Below are positions 29,519-38,083 of a stretch of 64,000 nucleotides of DNA, piece by piece (within the stretch, counting starts at the first letter, position 1; each line of letters begins with the position of its first letter). The stretch comes from Mycolicibacterium frederiksbergense (GTDB taxonomy: Bacteria > Actinomycetota > Actinomycetes > Mycobacteriales > Mycobacteriaceae), in assembly GCF_012223425.1 (NCBI RefSeq), contig NZ_CP038799.1:124001-188000 (forward strand). The letters are read 5' to 3'. The notes under the pieces were generated by a model. It worked only from the letters and a program-made list of their open reading frames with translations. It searched no databases and was not told where the DNA came from. Both the position numbers and the translations under genes were made by a program.

Positions 29519-30700
29519 GTGACCGTGAAGTTGCACTGGTTTCTGCCCACCTACGGCGACAGCCGGCTGATTGTCGGTGGCGGGCACGGCACGCCGGCCG
29601 GTGCCGCCGGGGGTGACCGCGAGGCGTCCATCGACTACTTGGCGTCGATCGTGCGGGCCGCCGAACGGTTCGGCTTCACGGGTGCGCTCATCCCGACCGG
29701 CGCCTGGTGCGAGGACGCGTTCGTGACTGCCGCGCTGCTGGCCCGGGAGACGACCTCACTGGCCTTCCTCGTGGCGTTCCGACCGGGACTGGTGAGCCCG
29801 ACGCTGTCGGCACAGATGGCCGCCACCTTCGCCCGGCACGCGCCCGGACGCATCCTGCTCAACGTCGTGGTCGGCGGGGAGGCACACGAGCAGCGCGCCT
29901 TCGGTGACCATCTGGACAAGGACGCCCGATACGCCCGCGCCGACGAGTTCCTCGACGTGGTGCGCCGGCTGTGGGCCGGCGAGACGGTCAGCCTGGACGG
30001 CGAGTACATCAAGATCGAGGAGGCCGCGCTGGCGGTGCCGCCCAGCCCGGTCCCGCCGCTGTACTTCGGTGGCAGCTCCAAGGCCGCCGGCCCGGTCGCG
30101 GCCCGCCATGCCGATGTCTACCTCACCTGGGGTGAGCCGCCGGCCGCGGTCGCCGAGAAGATCGCCTGGATCCGCGCGGAAGCCGAAACCGCCGGGCGTA
30201 CACCGCGCTTCGGCATCCGGCTGCATACCATCTCCCGCGATACTCCCGAGGACGCGTGGGCGCAGGCCGGCGCACTGATCGGCGCGCTCGACGAGGAGAC
30301 CGTACAGGCCGCCCAGGCGGGGCTGGCGCGCAGCCAGTCCGAGGGCCAGAAGCGGATGCTGGCGTTGCACGCGGCCAACCGGACAGACGGAACCTGGAGC
30401 GACGCACGCAGTTTGGAGATCGCGCCGAATCTGTGGTCGGGCGTCGGGCTGGTTCGCGGCGGGGCGGGCACCGCCCTGGTCGGCAGTCACGCCGAGGTGG
30501 CCGACCGAATCGCCGAGTACGCCGAGATCGGCATCGACGAGTTCATCTTCTCCGGGTATCCGCATCTGGAGGAGCTGTACTGGTTCGGCGAGGGGGTGGT
30601 GCCGATCCTGCGGGAACGTGGGTTGTTCAACGTCGGATTCGGCGCGGAGACGCCGATGGCACCGAGCATGTCGATTCCCTTCGTCGGGTCCGCGCGCTAA
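29519..30700 (+). CDS. SsuD-like FMNH2-dependent monooxygenase (LLM class)
   Basis: A 393-residue bacterial-luciferase-like TIM barrel closest to alkanesulfonate monooxygenase SsuD. It starts LHWFLPTYGDSR. LVAFRPGLVSPTLSAQMAATF, LLNVVVGG, DKDARYARADEFLDVVRRLW and YFGGSSKAAGPVAARHADVYLTWGEP follow the SsuD pattern. Such enzymes desulfonate alkanesulfonates with FMNH2 from a partner reductase; none is visible here. GTG at 29519 has AAGGA upstream. It heads a cluster with cupin, Tdm-, Tmm- and SfnB-like genes, which suggests use of methylated sulfur or nitrogen compounds. Confidence 0.88.
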   Translation: MTVKLHWFLPTYGDSRLIVGGGHGTPAGAAGGDREASIDYLASIVRAAERFGFTGALIPTGAWCEDAFVTAALLARETTSLAFLVAFRPGLVSPTLSAQMAATFARHAPGRILLNVVVGGEAHEQRAFGDHLDKDARYARADEFLDVVRRLWAGETVSLDGEYIKIEEAALAVPPSPVPPLYFGGSSKAAGPVAARHADVYLTWGEPPAAVAEKIAWIRAEAETAGRTPRFGIRLHTISRDTPEDAWAQAGALIGALDEETVQAAQAGLARSQSEGQKRMLALHAANRTDGTWSDARSLEIAPNLWSGVGLVRGGAGTALVGSHAEVADRIAEYAEIGIDEFIFSGYPHLEELYWFGEGVVPILRERGLFNVGFGAETPMAPSMSIPFVGSAR

Positions 30701-30794
30701 CGACACAGGCACGTCGGCGTAATCTCACCGAAATCCGTGCGTGGTTTCCTCACATCAGACGCTGTTTCATGCGAGAGATCACGATGGAGGTTCT

Positions 30795-31169
30795 GTGACG
30801 AGTACGGCCGCGCCCATCTTCCAGGTGACTTCGGGTTTCTGGGAGTCACTTCCGCAGATGCCCTTGGAGCAGTACCCGGGCACCGAGGGTTTCATCGACG
30901 ACGTCTACGCCAACCCCGACGGGGTGCCCATGTGCTCGGGGTACTTCGAGCTGCGCAATACCGATGCGCCGCTGGACTATTACTACGCCTACGACGAGAT
31001 GAAGGTCGTCCTGGAAGGTGAGTTCCGACTGGAGAACCCGGACACCGGACAGGTGCAGATCGCACGGGCCAAGGACGCCATCTTCTTCCCGAAGGGCTCG
31101 CGCATCCTGTTCTCGACCCCGGACCATGCGCTGGCGTTCTACGTCGGCTACCGGTCGTTCGCGCCCTGA
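30795..31169 (+). CDS. EutQ-like single-domain cupin
   Basis: A 124-residue cupin with the core YYAYDEMKVVLEGEFRLENPDTG and AIFFPKGSRILFSTPDHALAFYVGY. It is a small soluble beta-barrel, family EutQ/ethanolamine-utilisation-like, with no obvious full metal triad. GTG at 30795 sits 4 nt after GGAGG. It is 18 bp upstream of the Tdm-like gene, so it is probably an accessory of TMAO demethylation in this operon; that role is inferred. Confidence 0.8.
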   Translation: MTSTAAPIFQVTSGFWESLPQMPLEQYPGTEGFIDDVYANPDGVPMCSGYFELRNTDAPLDYYYAYDEMKVVLEGEFRLENPDTGQVQIARAKDAIFFPKGSRILFSTPDHALAFYVGYRSFAP

Positions 31170-31187
31170 TCTCGCTGCCGGACTCCC

Positions 31188-33476
31188 ATGATCGAATGTT
31201 TCCGGGTGGCACCCGGCTCGGTCACCGCGCTGTCGGTCACCGGCGGCGACCGTTTCGAGGTGATCGACCGGCACGGGCGCCAGGCCGTGGAACTGACCGT
31301 GCTGGCCGCCGATCCGCGCGCGGTGAGCGGGTCCGCGCCGGATGCGCCCGCCACGGTGCTGCGTGGCCTGGTAGCCGGCCCCGACGAGAACGGCTATGCC
31401 GCCGGGCGAATCCTGGGACTGCTGTCACGCCACGTCGATCAGCACCAGGCCCGGGCCACCCGGTTGTTCGGCGCTGACTCCGCGGCGGGCGCCCGACTCG
31501 GTTTCGCCGTCGACGCCGACGCGGTCGTGCTCATCGCCGCACCCGCGGCCCCGATGAACCTGGCGCTCGCCGAACCGAATCCACCCTCGGAGGTGCTGGT
31601 CGAGGTGCACCGGGCCAGGCCGCTGCCGGTGCGGGAGCGCGAGCTGCCCGCGCCGCTGGCCGAACCGCTGTGGGACCTGCGCATCGATGCGTCGACCGCG
31701 TCGTCCTATGAGATCCGGGCCGGGCAGTTCGTCCAGATCATCGACGTCCAGGGCCGGCAGTGTTCGGACTTCCTGGCCCTCGATGCCCGGGGGCTCGACG
31801 GCGGTCACGAGTACGGGCTGGACGCCACGACCACCCGCACCATCGGTGGCGGCGCGTACCCGCAGCCCGGATTGTTCGGCAAGTTCTTCGACAGCCGGGC
31901 GCAGCCGCTGGTCGAGGTGGTGCGCGACACCGTGGGCCGGCACGACACCTTTGCGCTGGCCTGCACCGCCAAGTACTACGCCGATTTCGGCTACCCCGGC
32001 CATGTCAACTGCACCGACAACTTCAACGCGACACTGGCCCGGTTCGGGGTGGCCGCCCGCGCAGGGTGGCCGGCGCTGAACCTGTTCTACAACACCGCGT
32101 TCGACGCGGCGCACCAGCTGACCTCCGATGAGCCATGGTCACGCCCGGGCGACTACGTGATGCTGCGGGCCTGCACCGACCTGGTGTGCGCGTCATCGGC
32201 CTGCCCGGACGATATCGACCCCGCGAACGGTTGGACGCCCACCGACATCCACGTCCGCGTCTACGACTCCACCAGGAGGTTCTCTGTGGCGGTGGGACAC
32301 CGGTTGACCCCGGACTCCGAACCCGTGCTGACCAAGCCCACCGCGTTCGCCTCGCGGACCGGCGCACTGACCTCCAATTTCACCGATTATCAGGGCTATT
32401 GGCTGCCCAACAGCTTCGACGGCCACGGACCGCAACAGGAGTACTGGGCGTGCCGGGAACGCGCCGCGGTGATGGACCTGTCGGCGCTGCGCAAGTTCGA
32501 GGTCCTGGGCCCCGATGCCGAAGCCCTGCTGCAGGCCACGCTGACCCGCGATATCCGACGGCTGTCCCGCGGGCAGGTGGTGTACTCGGCGATGTGCACC
32601 GAGTCCGGCGGCGTCGTCGATGACTGCACGGTGTTGCGCCTGAGCGACAACAACTTCCGCTTCATCGGCGGTGACCCCCATGACGGGATGTGGCTGCGCA
32701 CCCACGCCGAGAAGCTGGGACTGCAGCAGGTGTGGATCAAGGAGTCCACCGATCAGATGCACAATATCGCCGTGCAGGGCCCGGCCAGCCGTGAGCTGCT
32801 CGCCGGGCTGATCTGGACTCCGCCGACCCAGCCGGCGCTGCGGGATCTGGGGTGGTTCCGGTTCCTGATCGGGCGGCTCGGTGGGCCCGATGGGATCCCG
32901 CTGCTGGTGTCCCGAACCGGGTACTCCGGCGAACTCGGCTACGAGCTGTGGGTGCATCCCCGCGATGCCGAAACTCTCTGGGACGCGGTGTGGCTGGCCG
33001 GTGAACCGCACGGACTGGCACCCCTGGGTCTGGAAGCCCTGGAGATCCTGCGTGTCGAGTCGGGGCTGATCGCGGCGGGCCACGAATTCGACGATCAGAT
33101 CGACCCCTTCGAGGCCGGTATCGGGTTCACCGTCCCCCTGAAGACCAAGACAGACGATTTCGTGGGCCGGGCAGCACTTCTCGAACGCAAGGCCCACCCG
33201 CAACGCACACTGGTCGGGCTGCGTCTGGACGGCAACGAGACCGCCGCACACGGGGACTGCGTGCACATCGGGCGCGCCCAGGTCGGCGTGATCACCAGCG
33301 GTGTCCGCTCCCCCATCCTGGGAGCCAGTATCGCGTTGTGCCGCATCGCCGTCCAGCACAGCGATCCCGGCACCCGTGTCGAGGTCGGCAAGCTCGACGG
33401 GCACCGCAAGCGTATCCCGGCCACCGTCACCACTTCGGTGTTCTACGACCCCGACAAGACCCGACCCCGCTCATGA
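31188..33476 (+). CDS. tdm: Trimethylamine N-oxide demethylase-like protein (DUF1989-GcvT fusion)
   Basis: A 762-residue fusion. Residues 1-145 and 172-365 resemble DUF1989 units, the second being the better match. A cysteine group (C275, C329, C334, C339) could hold zinc. Residues 380-762 are an aminomethyltransferase (GcvT) tetrahydrofolate domain, including SRTGYSGELGYELWV. The only experimentally known enzyme with this layout that I recall is Tdm of Methylocella and marine bacteria. Tdm splits TMAO into dimethylamine and formaldehyde, which tetrahydrofolate may trap. The gene directly upstream of tmm matches that pairing. DMSP- or glycine-betaine-type demethylation is the alternative. Confidence 0.8.
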   Translation: MIECFRVAPGSVTALSVTGGDRFEVIDRHGRQAVELTVLAADPRAVSGSAPDAPATVLRGLVAGPDENGYAAGRILGLLSRHVDQHQARATRLFGADSAAGARLGFAVDADAVVLIAAPAAPMNLALAEPNPPSEVLVEVHRARPLPVRERELPAPLAEPLWDLRIDASTASSYEIRAGQFVQIIDVQGRQCSDFLALDARGLDGGHEYGLDATTTRTIGGGAYPQPGLFGKFFDSRAQPLVEVVRDTVGRHDTFALACTAKYYADFGYPGHVNCTDNFNATLARFGVAARAGWPALNLFYNTAFDAAHQLTSDEPWSRPGDYVMLRACTDLVCASSACPDDIDPANGWTPTDIHVRVYDSTRRFSVAVGHRLTPDSEPVLTKPTAFASRTGALTSNFTDYQGYWLPNSFDGHGPQQEYWACRERAAVMDLSALRKFEVLGPDAEALLQATLTRDIRRLSRGQVVYSAMCTESGGVVDDCTVLRLSDNNFRFIGGDPHDGMWLRTHAEKLGLQQVWIKESTDQMHNIAVQGPASRELLAGLIWTPPTQPALRDLGWFRFLIGRLGGPDGIPLLVSRTGYSGELGYELWVHPRDAETLWDAVWLAGEPHGLAPLGLEALEILRVESGLIAAGHEFDDQIDPFEAGIGFTVPLKTKTDDFVGRAALLERKAHPQRTLVGLRLDGNETAAHGDCVHIGRAQVGVITSGVRSPILGASIALCRIAVQHSDPGTRVEVGKLDGHRKRIPATVTTSVFYDPDKTRPRS

Positions 33477-33496
33477 CGTCCCCCGAGGAGAACCCG

Positions 33497-34834
33497 ATGA
33501 CCAGAACCGCCGTGATCGGCGCCGGCCCCTGCGGACTGGCCCAGCTGCACGCGTTCGAGCAGGCGCGACAGGACGGCGTCGACGTCGGCGAGGTGGTGTG
33601 CTTCGAGAAGCAGAGCGACTGGGGTGGGCTGTGGAACTACACCTGGCGCACCGGTCTGGACTCCCACGGAGACCCGGTGCACGGCAGCATGTACCGCTAC
33701 CTGTGGTCCAACGGGCCCAAGGAATGCCTGGAGTTCGCCGACTACAGCTTCGACGAGCACTTCGGCGGCCCGATCCCGTCATTCCCGCCGCGCGAGGTGC
33801 TCTACGACTACATCGTCGGGCGGGCGAAGAAGAGCAATGTGCGCCAGTTCATCCAGTTCGACACCGCGGTGCGTGACATCACCTTCGACGGAGACTCCTT
33901 CACCGTCACCGTCGAATCATGGGAGTCCGGTGCCGGCGTGCTGCGCACCGAGACGTTCGACCACGTCATCGTCGCGACCGGGCACTTCTCCACCCCGTAT
34001 GTCCCGGAGTACCCGGGCTTCGAGTCTTTCCCGGGCCGCATCCTGCATTCCCACGACTTCCGCGACGCGGTCGAGTTCGCCGGAAAGAACCTGCTGATCC
34101 TGGGCAGCAGCTATTCCGCCGAGGACATCGCTCTGCAGTCCCTCAAGTACGGGGCCGGGTCCATCACGATCGCCTACCGCAACGCACCGATGGGATTCGG
34201 CTGGCCCGACGGCATCACCGAAGTCCCTGCGCTGCAACACCTCGACGGGCGCACCGCGCATTTCGCCGACGGCACCAGCCGCGACGTGGACGCCATCATC
34301 CTGTGCACCGGATACCAGCACCACTTCCCGTTCATCGACCCCGGACTGCGGCTGGAAACCGCGAACAACCTGTATCCCGCCGGGCTGTACAAGGGCGTGG
34401 TGTGGACGGCCAACCCGAAGCTGCTGTACCTGGGCATGCAGGACCAGTACTACACCTTCAACATGTTCGACGCGCAGGCCTTCGTGGCCCGTGACGTGGT
34501 GCTGGGCCGGCTGCCGCTGCCCGCCTCCGAGGCGATGGCCGACGATGTCGACGCCTGGCTGACCAGGTACGCCGCCGTGGACACCGTGATGGAGCAGATC
34601 GACTTCCAGACCGCCTACGTGCGGGATCTGATGGCGCTCACCGATTACCAGGCCTTCGATCTGGAGCTGGTGCGGCAGCATTTCGTCACCTGGGAACACG
34701 ACAAGGACGAGAGCATCACCGGATATCGCGACAAATCGTTCGCCTCACCCTGTACCGGCACGATCGGGCCCGTCCCCAGTTCCACCTGGTGGGAGGAACT
34801 CGACGACAGCCTGGCCCGTTTCCTGCAGCGCTGA
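33497..34834 (+). CDS. tmm: Trimethylamine monooxygenase-like flavoprotein
   Basis: A 445-residue class B flavin monooxygenase. The FAD loop is GAGPCG (8-13). NYTWRTGLDSHG, YLWSNGPKECLEF, the FMO signature around GHFSTPYVPEYPGF, the NADPH loop GSSYSAED and CTGYQHHFPF resemble bacterial Tmm closely. Tmm oxidises trimethylamine to TMAO and can also oxidise dimethylsulfide. ATG at 33497 has GAGGAG upstream, 20 bp after the tdm-like stop. Together the two genes would convert trimethylamine to dimethylamine and formaldehyde. Confidence 0.85.
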   Translation: MTRTAVIGAGPCGLAQLHAFEQARQDGVDVGEVVCFEKQSDWGGLWNYTWRTGLDSHGDPVHGSMYRYLWSNGPKECLEFADYSFDEHFGGPIPSFPPREVLYDYIVGRAKKSNVRQFIQFDTAVRDITFDGDSFTVTVESWESGAGVLRTETFDHVIVATGHFSTPYVPEYPGFESFPGRILHSHDFRDAVEFAGKNLLILGSSYSAEDIALQSLKYGAGSITIAYRNAPMGFGWPDGITEVPALQHLDGRTAHFADGTSRDVDAIILCTGYQHHFPFIDPGLRLETANNLYPAGLYKGVVWTANPKLLYLGMQDQYYTFNMFDAQAFVARDVVLGRLPLPASEAMADDVDAWLTRYAAVDTVMEQIDFQTAYVRDLMALTDYQAFDLELVRQHFVTWEHDKDESITGYRDKSFASPCTGTIGPVPSSTWWEELDDSLARFLQR

Positions 34835-34898
34835 GTGCTCAGAATCTCGCTGAGCCCAACGGGTGACCGGTCCGCGGTCGGCGGGAACGCTCGGCGAA

Positions 34899-36146
34899 GT
34901 GACTCCTTCGCATCTTCGCTCCGTGACCATCGGCACCGCCGCTGGGACCACCAGGATCGCCGACACCGACCAGGCCCTGGCGGCGGCGTCCGAGTTGTCC
35001 GCGGCATTCGCCGCCGATGCCGGTGCCCGCGACGCCGGCCGGGTGCTGCCGCACGATCAGGTGCAAGCGCTCAAGGAGTCCGGTCTGCTCGCGCTGTCGG
35101 TCCCCGTCGAGCATGGCGGGATCTCCGCACCCGCGGCGGTCATCGCCGAGGTGTTCCGGTTGTTCGCGCACGGCGACCCGTCACTGGCGCAGATCCCGCA
35201 TTCGCACTACACGTTCCTGGAGGCAGTGCGGCTGCAAGGCAGCAATGCGCAGCAGGCATTCTTCTTCGAGAAGGTCTTGGAGGGAGCACTTTTCGCCAAC
35301 GCACAGTCCGAACGCGGACCGCACCCCATCGATGTGGACGCCACCACGCTGGTCCGCGACGGCGACCACTACGTCCTCGAAGGACGCAAATTCTATTCCA
35401 CGGGTGCGCTGTTCGCCGACTGGGTGATCGTGCGGGCCTCGCTGCCGGCACGCGCTGGGGACACCCCGACGTCGTCCACACCGAAGGCACTGGCCTTCGT
35501 GCCCGCCGGCACCCGGGGCCTGCGAGTCGTCGACGATTGGGACGGGATGGGACAGCGCACCACCGCCTCGGGGACCGTCACCCTGGATGCCGTGCGGGTG
35601 CCGGTCGAGCAGGTGGTGGCATTCACCCCCATCTTCAGTGCGCCCAGCGTGTACGGGGCGCGCGCGCAGTTGTTCCACGCCGCGCTCGACGTCGGGATCG
35701 CCACCGCGGCACTGGCCGAAGGGGTCCGTCAGTCCGCCAAGGCCCGACCGCATTTCGAGGCCGGGGTGGACACCGCCGCCGATGATCCGACGGTCGTGCA
35801 GCTCGTCGGCGAGCTGACCGTCACGGTGCGCGGCGCGCAGGCGTTGCTGGCCGAGGCGGGCCGCGCGGTGGACGCCGCAGCCGCCGAACTCGACTCCGAC
35901 AGTGCCGCTGCGGCTTCGGTGTCCGTCGCAGTGGCCAAGGTGGCCGCCACCCGGGCGTCATTGGAGGCGTCGAGCGCGCTGTTCGAACTGGGCGGCACCC
36001 GCAGCGCGTCCGGTGCGGCGAACCTGTCGAGGTACTGGCGCGACGCCCGCACCCACACGCTGCACGACCCGACCCGCTGGAAGTTGCAGCACATCGGCCG
36101 CTACACCCTGTCGGGCACCACACCGCCGCGGCACGGCCAACTTTGA
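34899..36146 (+). CDS. SfnB/DszC-like acyl-CoA-dehydrogenase-fold monooxygenase
   Basis: A protein of about 415 residues with the acyl-CoA dehydrogenase fold and the features of the SfnB/DszC branch of FMNH2-dependent sulfur-compound oxidoreductases: SVPVEHGG near the N-terminus, the SERGPHPIDVDAT loop, YVLEGRKFYSTGALFADW, and a C-terminal RYWRDARTHTLHDPTRWK motif. Members help oxidise dimethyl sulfone or thiophenes. The start is uncertain: GTG at 34863, 34899 or 34923, none with a strong Shine-Dalgarno. It ends the cluster that begins with the SsuD-like gene, and both would need reduced FMN. Confidence 0.8.
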   Translation: MTPSHLRSVTIGTAAGTTRIADTDQALAAASELSAAFAADAGARDAGRVLPHDQVQALKESGLLALSVPVEHGGISAPAAVIAEVFRLFAHGDPSLAQIPHSHYTFLEAVRLQGSNAQQAFFFEKVLEGALFANAQSERGPHPIDVDATTLVRDGDHYVLEGRKFYSTGALFADWVIVRASLPARAGDTPTSSTPKALAFVPAGTRGLRVVDDWDGMGQRTTASGTVTLDAVRVPVEQVVAFTPIFSAPSVYGARAQLFHAALDVGIATAALAEGVRQSAKARPHFEAGVDTAADDPTVVQLVGELTVTVRGAQALLAEAGRAVDAAAAELDSDSAAAASVSVAVAKVAATRASLEASSALFELGGTRSASGAANLSRYWRDARTHTLHDPTRWKLQHIGRYTLSGTTPPRHGQL

Positions 36147-36150
36147 GGCC

Positions 36151-36205
36151 TACCCGGTGGCTACCGGGTTGCTACCGGGTTGCTACCGGGTGGCTACCGG
36201 GTGGC
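36151..36205. repeat. Five tandem 11-bp repeats between converging genes
   Basis: Five head-to-tail units of TACCGGGT(T/G)GC, the first with one substitution, lie between the SfnB-like stop (36146) and the sepIVA 3' end. The last unit and part of the fourth encode the final Thr-Arg-stop of sepIVA. The unit length is about one helical turn. It resembles a short minisatellite whose copy number could vary among strains. Confidence 0.9.
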
Positions 36206-36931
36206 GTAGTCGTGTGTCCCGGCGGCGGTGCGCAGCTGGTGGCGTCCACGGCTCACAGAGCGCAGGGTGCCGTTGAGGTAGTCCTCGAACTCGGCGAGCT
36301 TGCTGTCGACGTAGATATCGCATTCGCCGCGCAGCCGGTCGGCCTCGGCGTGCGCGGTGTCGACCAGTCGGGTGGCCTCACTGGTGGCGGTCTGCACGAT
36401 CTCGGTCTGCGACACCAGGCGCTGCTGCTCCTTGATGCCCTCCTGGACGGCCTTCTCGTAGGAGATGTTGCCGTTCTCGATGAGACGATCGGCCTCGGCC
36501 TTGGCGCGCCCGGTCGCGGCCTCGTACTCACGCTTGGCGGTCGAGGCGATGCGGCTCGCCTCTTCGCGGGCCTCGCCGACCATCCGCTCGCTGTGCGCAC
36601 GCGCCTCGGCGACCATCCGGTCGGCCTGCGACTTGGCGTCGGCGACCATCCGGTCGGCCTCACCGCGGGCGTGGTTGACCATCGAATCGGCCTCGGCCGA
36701 TGCGGTGGCCACCATGGACTGGGAGTGGTCCTTCGCCTCGTTGAGCATCGCGTCCCGGGCATCCAGCACATCCTGGGCGTCGTCGAGCTCACCGGGAATG
36801 GCGTCCTTGATGTCGTCGAGCAACTCCAGGACATCGCCGCGGGGCACCATGCACCCGGCCGTCATCGGCACGCCACGGGCTTCTTCGACGATTGCGCTGA
36901 GTTCGTCAAGCGCCTCAAACACTCGATACAC
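36194..36931 (-). CDS. sepIVA: Septum-associated DivIVA-like coiled-coil protein SepIVA
   Basis: A 245-residue, almost fully helical protein that matches Rv2927c (SepIVA), an essential mycobacterial factor in septation and polar cell-wall synthesis. The N-terminal VFEALDELSAIVEEARGVPM segment is the DivIVA-like start. Heptad-rich coiled coil fills 60-210 with many repeats of EADRMVADAK type. The GTG at 36931 has GGAGGG 7 nt upstream. Phosphorylation and methylation sites are known for the family but cannot be read here. Its 3' end enters the 11-bp tandem repeat. Confidence 0.93.
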   Translation of the reverse strand: MYRVFEALDELSAIVEEARGVPMTAGCMVPRGDVLELLDDIKDAIPGELDDAQDVLDARDAMLNEAKDHSQSMVATASAEADSMVNHARGEADRMVADAKSQADRMVAEARAHSERMVGEAREEASRIASTAKREYEAATGRAKAEADRLIENGNISYEKAVQEGIKEQQRLVSQTEIVQTATSEATRLVDTAHAEADRLRGECDIYVDSKLAEFEDYLNGTLRSVSRGRHQLRTAAGTHDYATR

Positions 36932-37043
36932 GGCAACACCCTCCAGGCGTAGTTGTTAGTAACCAGTGTGCCTGGTGTTACGCCTGTGACTCGGCTTTCC
37001 CGGCCGGTGTGTCGCGTAACGGTGCCATGACAGGGCGGAGAGG

Positions 37044-37520
37044 TCAGCCCTTGAGCTTTTCGCGCAGCCGCGCGTTCACCGGTTCGGGTAGCAGGTCGGC
37101 GACATCGCCGCCGAGCTGAGCGACCTCCTTGGCCAGTGAGGACGACACGAACGAGTACTGCGGCCTGGTCGCCACGAAGAAGGTGTCGACGCCGGCGACG
37201 TGCTTGTTCATCTGCGCCATCTGCACCTCGTACTCGAAATCGGTGCCGGTGCGCAGCCCCTTGACGATGGCGGTCAGCCCGCGCTGCTTGGCGAAGTCCA
37301 CCACCAGACCGGAGCCGGACTCGACGCGCAGATTCGGCAGATGCGTCGTCGACTCACGGATCAACTCGATGCGCTCATCGGCGCTGAACATCCCCTTCTT
37401 GTTCGGGTTCACCAGCACGGCCACCACGACCTCGTCGAACTGGGCGGCCGCCCGCTCGAAGACATCGAGATGACCGAGGGTGACGGGGTCGAATGATCCG
37501 GGACATACAGCGCCACTCAT
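37044..37520 (-). CDS. coaD: Phosphopantetheine adenylyltransferase
   Basis: A 158-residue hexameric enzyme of coenzyme A synthesis that transfers AMP to 4'-phosphopantetheine. [10 protein letters not shown] carries the nucleotidyltransferase TxGH motif, and [13 protein letters not shown] is the family's second motif. ATG at 37520 ([12 protein letters not shown]) is the homologous start. It is the last gene of the pyc-rsmD-coaD run, 11 bp after rsmD. Confidence 0.97.
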   Translation of the reverse strand: MSGAVCPGSFDPVTLGHLDVFERAAAQFDEVVVAVLVNPNKKGMFSADERIELIRESTTHLPNLRVESGSGLVVDFAKQRGLTAIVKGLRTGTDFEYEVQMAQMNKHVAGVDTFFVATRPQYSFVSSSLAKEVAQLGGDVADLLPEPVNARLREKLKG

Positions 37521-37531
37521 GGACGGAGACG

Positions 37532-38083
37532 CTACGCGATGACGCCGAACTCCAGTCGGGTGTCGCCGTAGCGGCGCTCCTCCTCGGCCGCCCAACCGTC
37601 CGGCCAGACGATCGGCGGCCCGCCCGCCGCGCGCTCGATCACCGCGAGCGCGCCGGGGCGCACCCAGCCGTTCGCCAGGAGTGCGGCCAGGACGCGTTCG
37701 ACGGCACCGGCGTCCACCTCATAGGGCGGATCGGCGAACACCAGATCGACCGGTCTACCCGTGGATTGGACCACCTTGTCGACCGGGGTCCGGCGTACCA
37801 CGGCTCCCCTGGCCCCGAGCGCGGCGATATTGGCTTCGATCACCGCGACGGCACGACGGTCGGACTCGACCAGCAACGCCGAGGACGCACCACGGGACAA
37901 CGCCTCCAGCCCCAGCGCACCGGAACCGGCGTACAGATCGAGCACCGCGATCCCGTCGAGATCCATCCGCGCCTGCAGCACGTTGAACAACGACTCCCGC
38001 ACCCTGTCGGTGGTCGGACGGGTTCCGCTGGCGGGCACCGAGATTCGGCGTCCCTTGAACTGTCCGGCGACGATCCGGGTCAG
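37532..38083 (-). CDS. rsmD: 16S rRNA (guanine-966-N2)-methyltransferase RsmD
   Basis: A SAM-dependent rRNA methyltransferase equal to Rv2966c. [19 protein letters not shown] is the SAM-binding motif and FADPPYEV is the catalytic DPPY motif. The conserved family N-terminus ([16 protein letters not shown]) is encoded upstream of the first GTG (38038) and has no ATG, GTG or TTG in frame. The codon in the MTRI position is CTG at 38083, which overlaps the pyc stop as CTGA, exactly like the NTGA overlaps elsewhere here. The 183-residue protein thus probably starts at CTG. Confidence 0.88.
   Translation of the reverse strand: MTRIVAGQFKGRRISVPASGTRPTTDRVRESLFNVLQARMDLDGIAVLDLYAGSGALGLEALSRGASSALLVESDRRAVAVIEANIAALGARGAVVRRTPVDKVVQSTGRPVDLVFADPPYEVDAGAVERVLAALLANGWVRPGALAVIERAAGGPPIVWPDGWAAEEERRYGDTRLEFGVIA

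Noticed and set aside
30701..30794. GTTTC pairs before the cupin as a GlnR site
   Set aside because: Spacing is 20 bp rather than multiples of 11, so the pattern does not fit.
36151..36205. Tandem repeats considered as a CRISPR array
   Set aside because: Units are 11 bp and contiguous, with no spacers and no cas genes.
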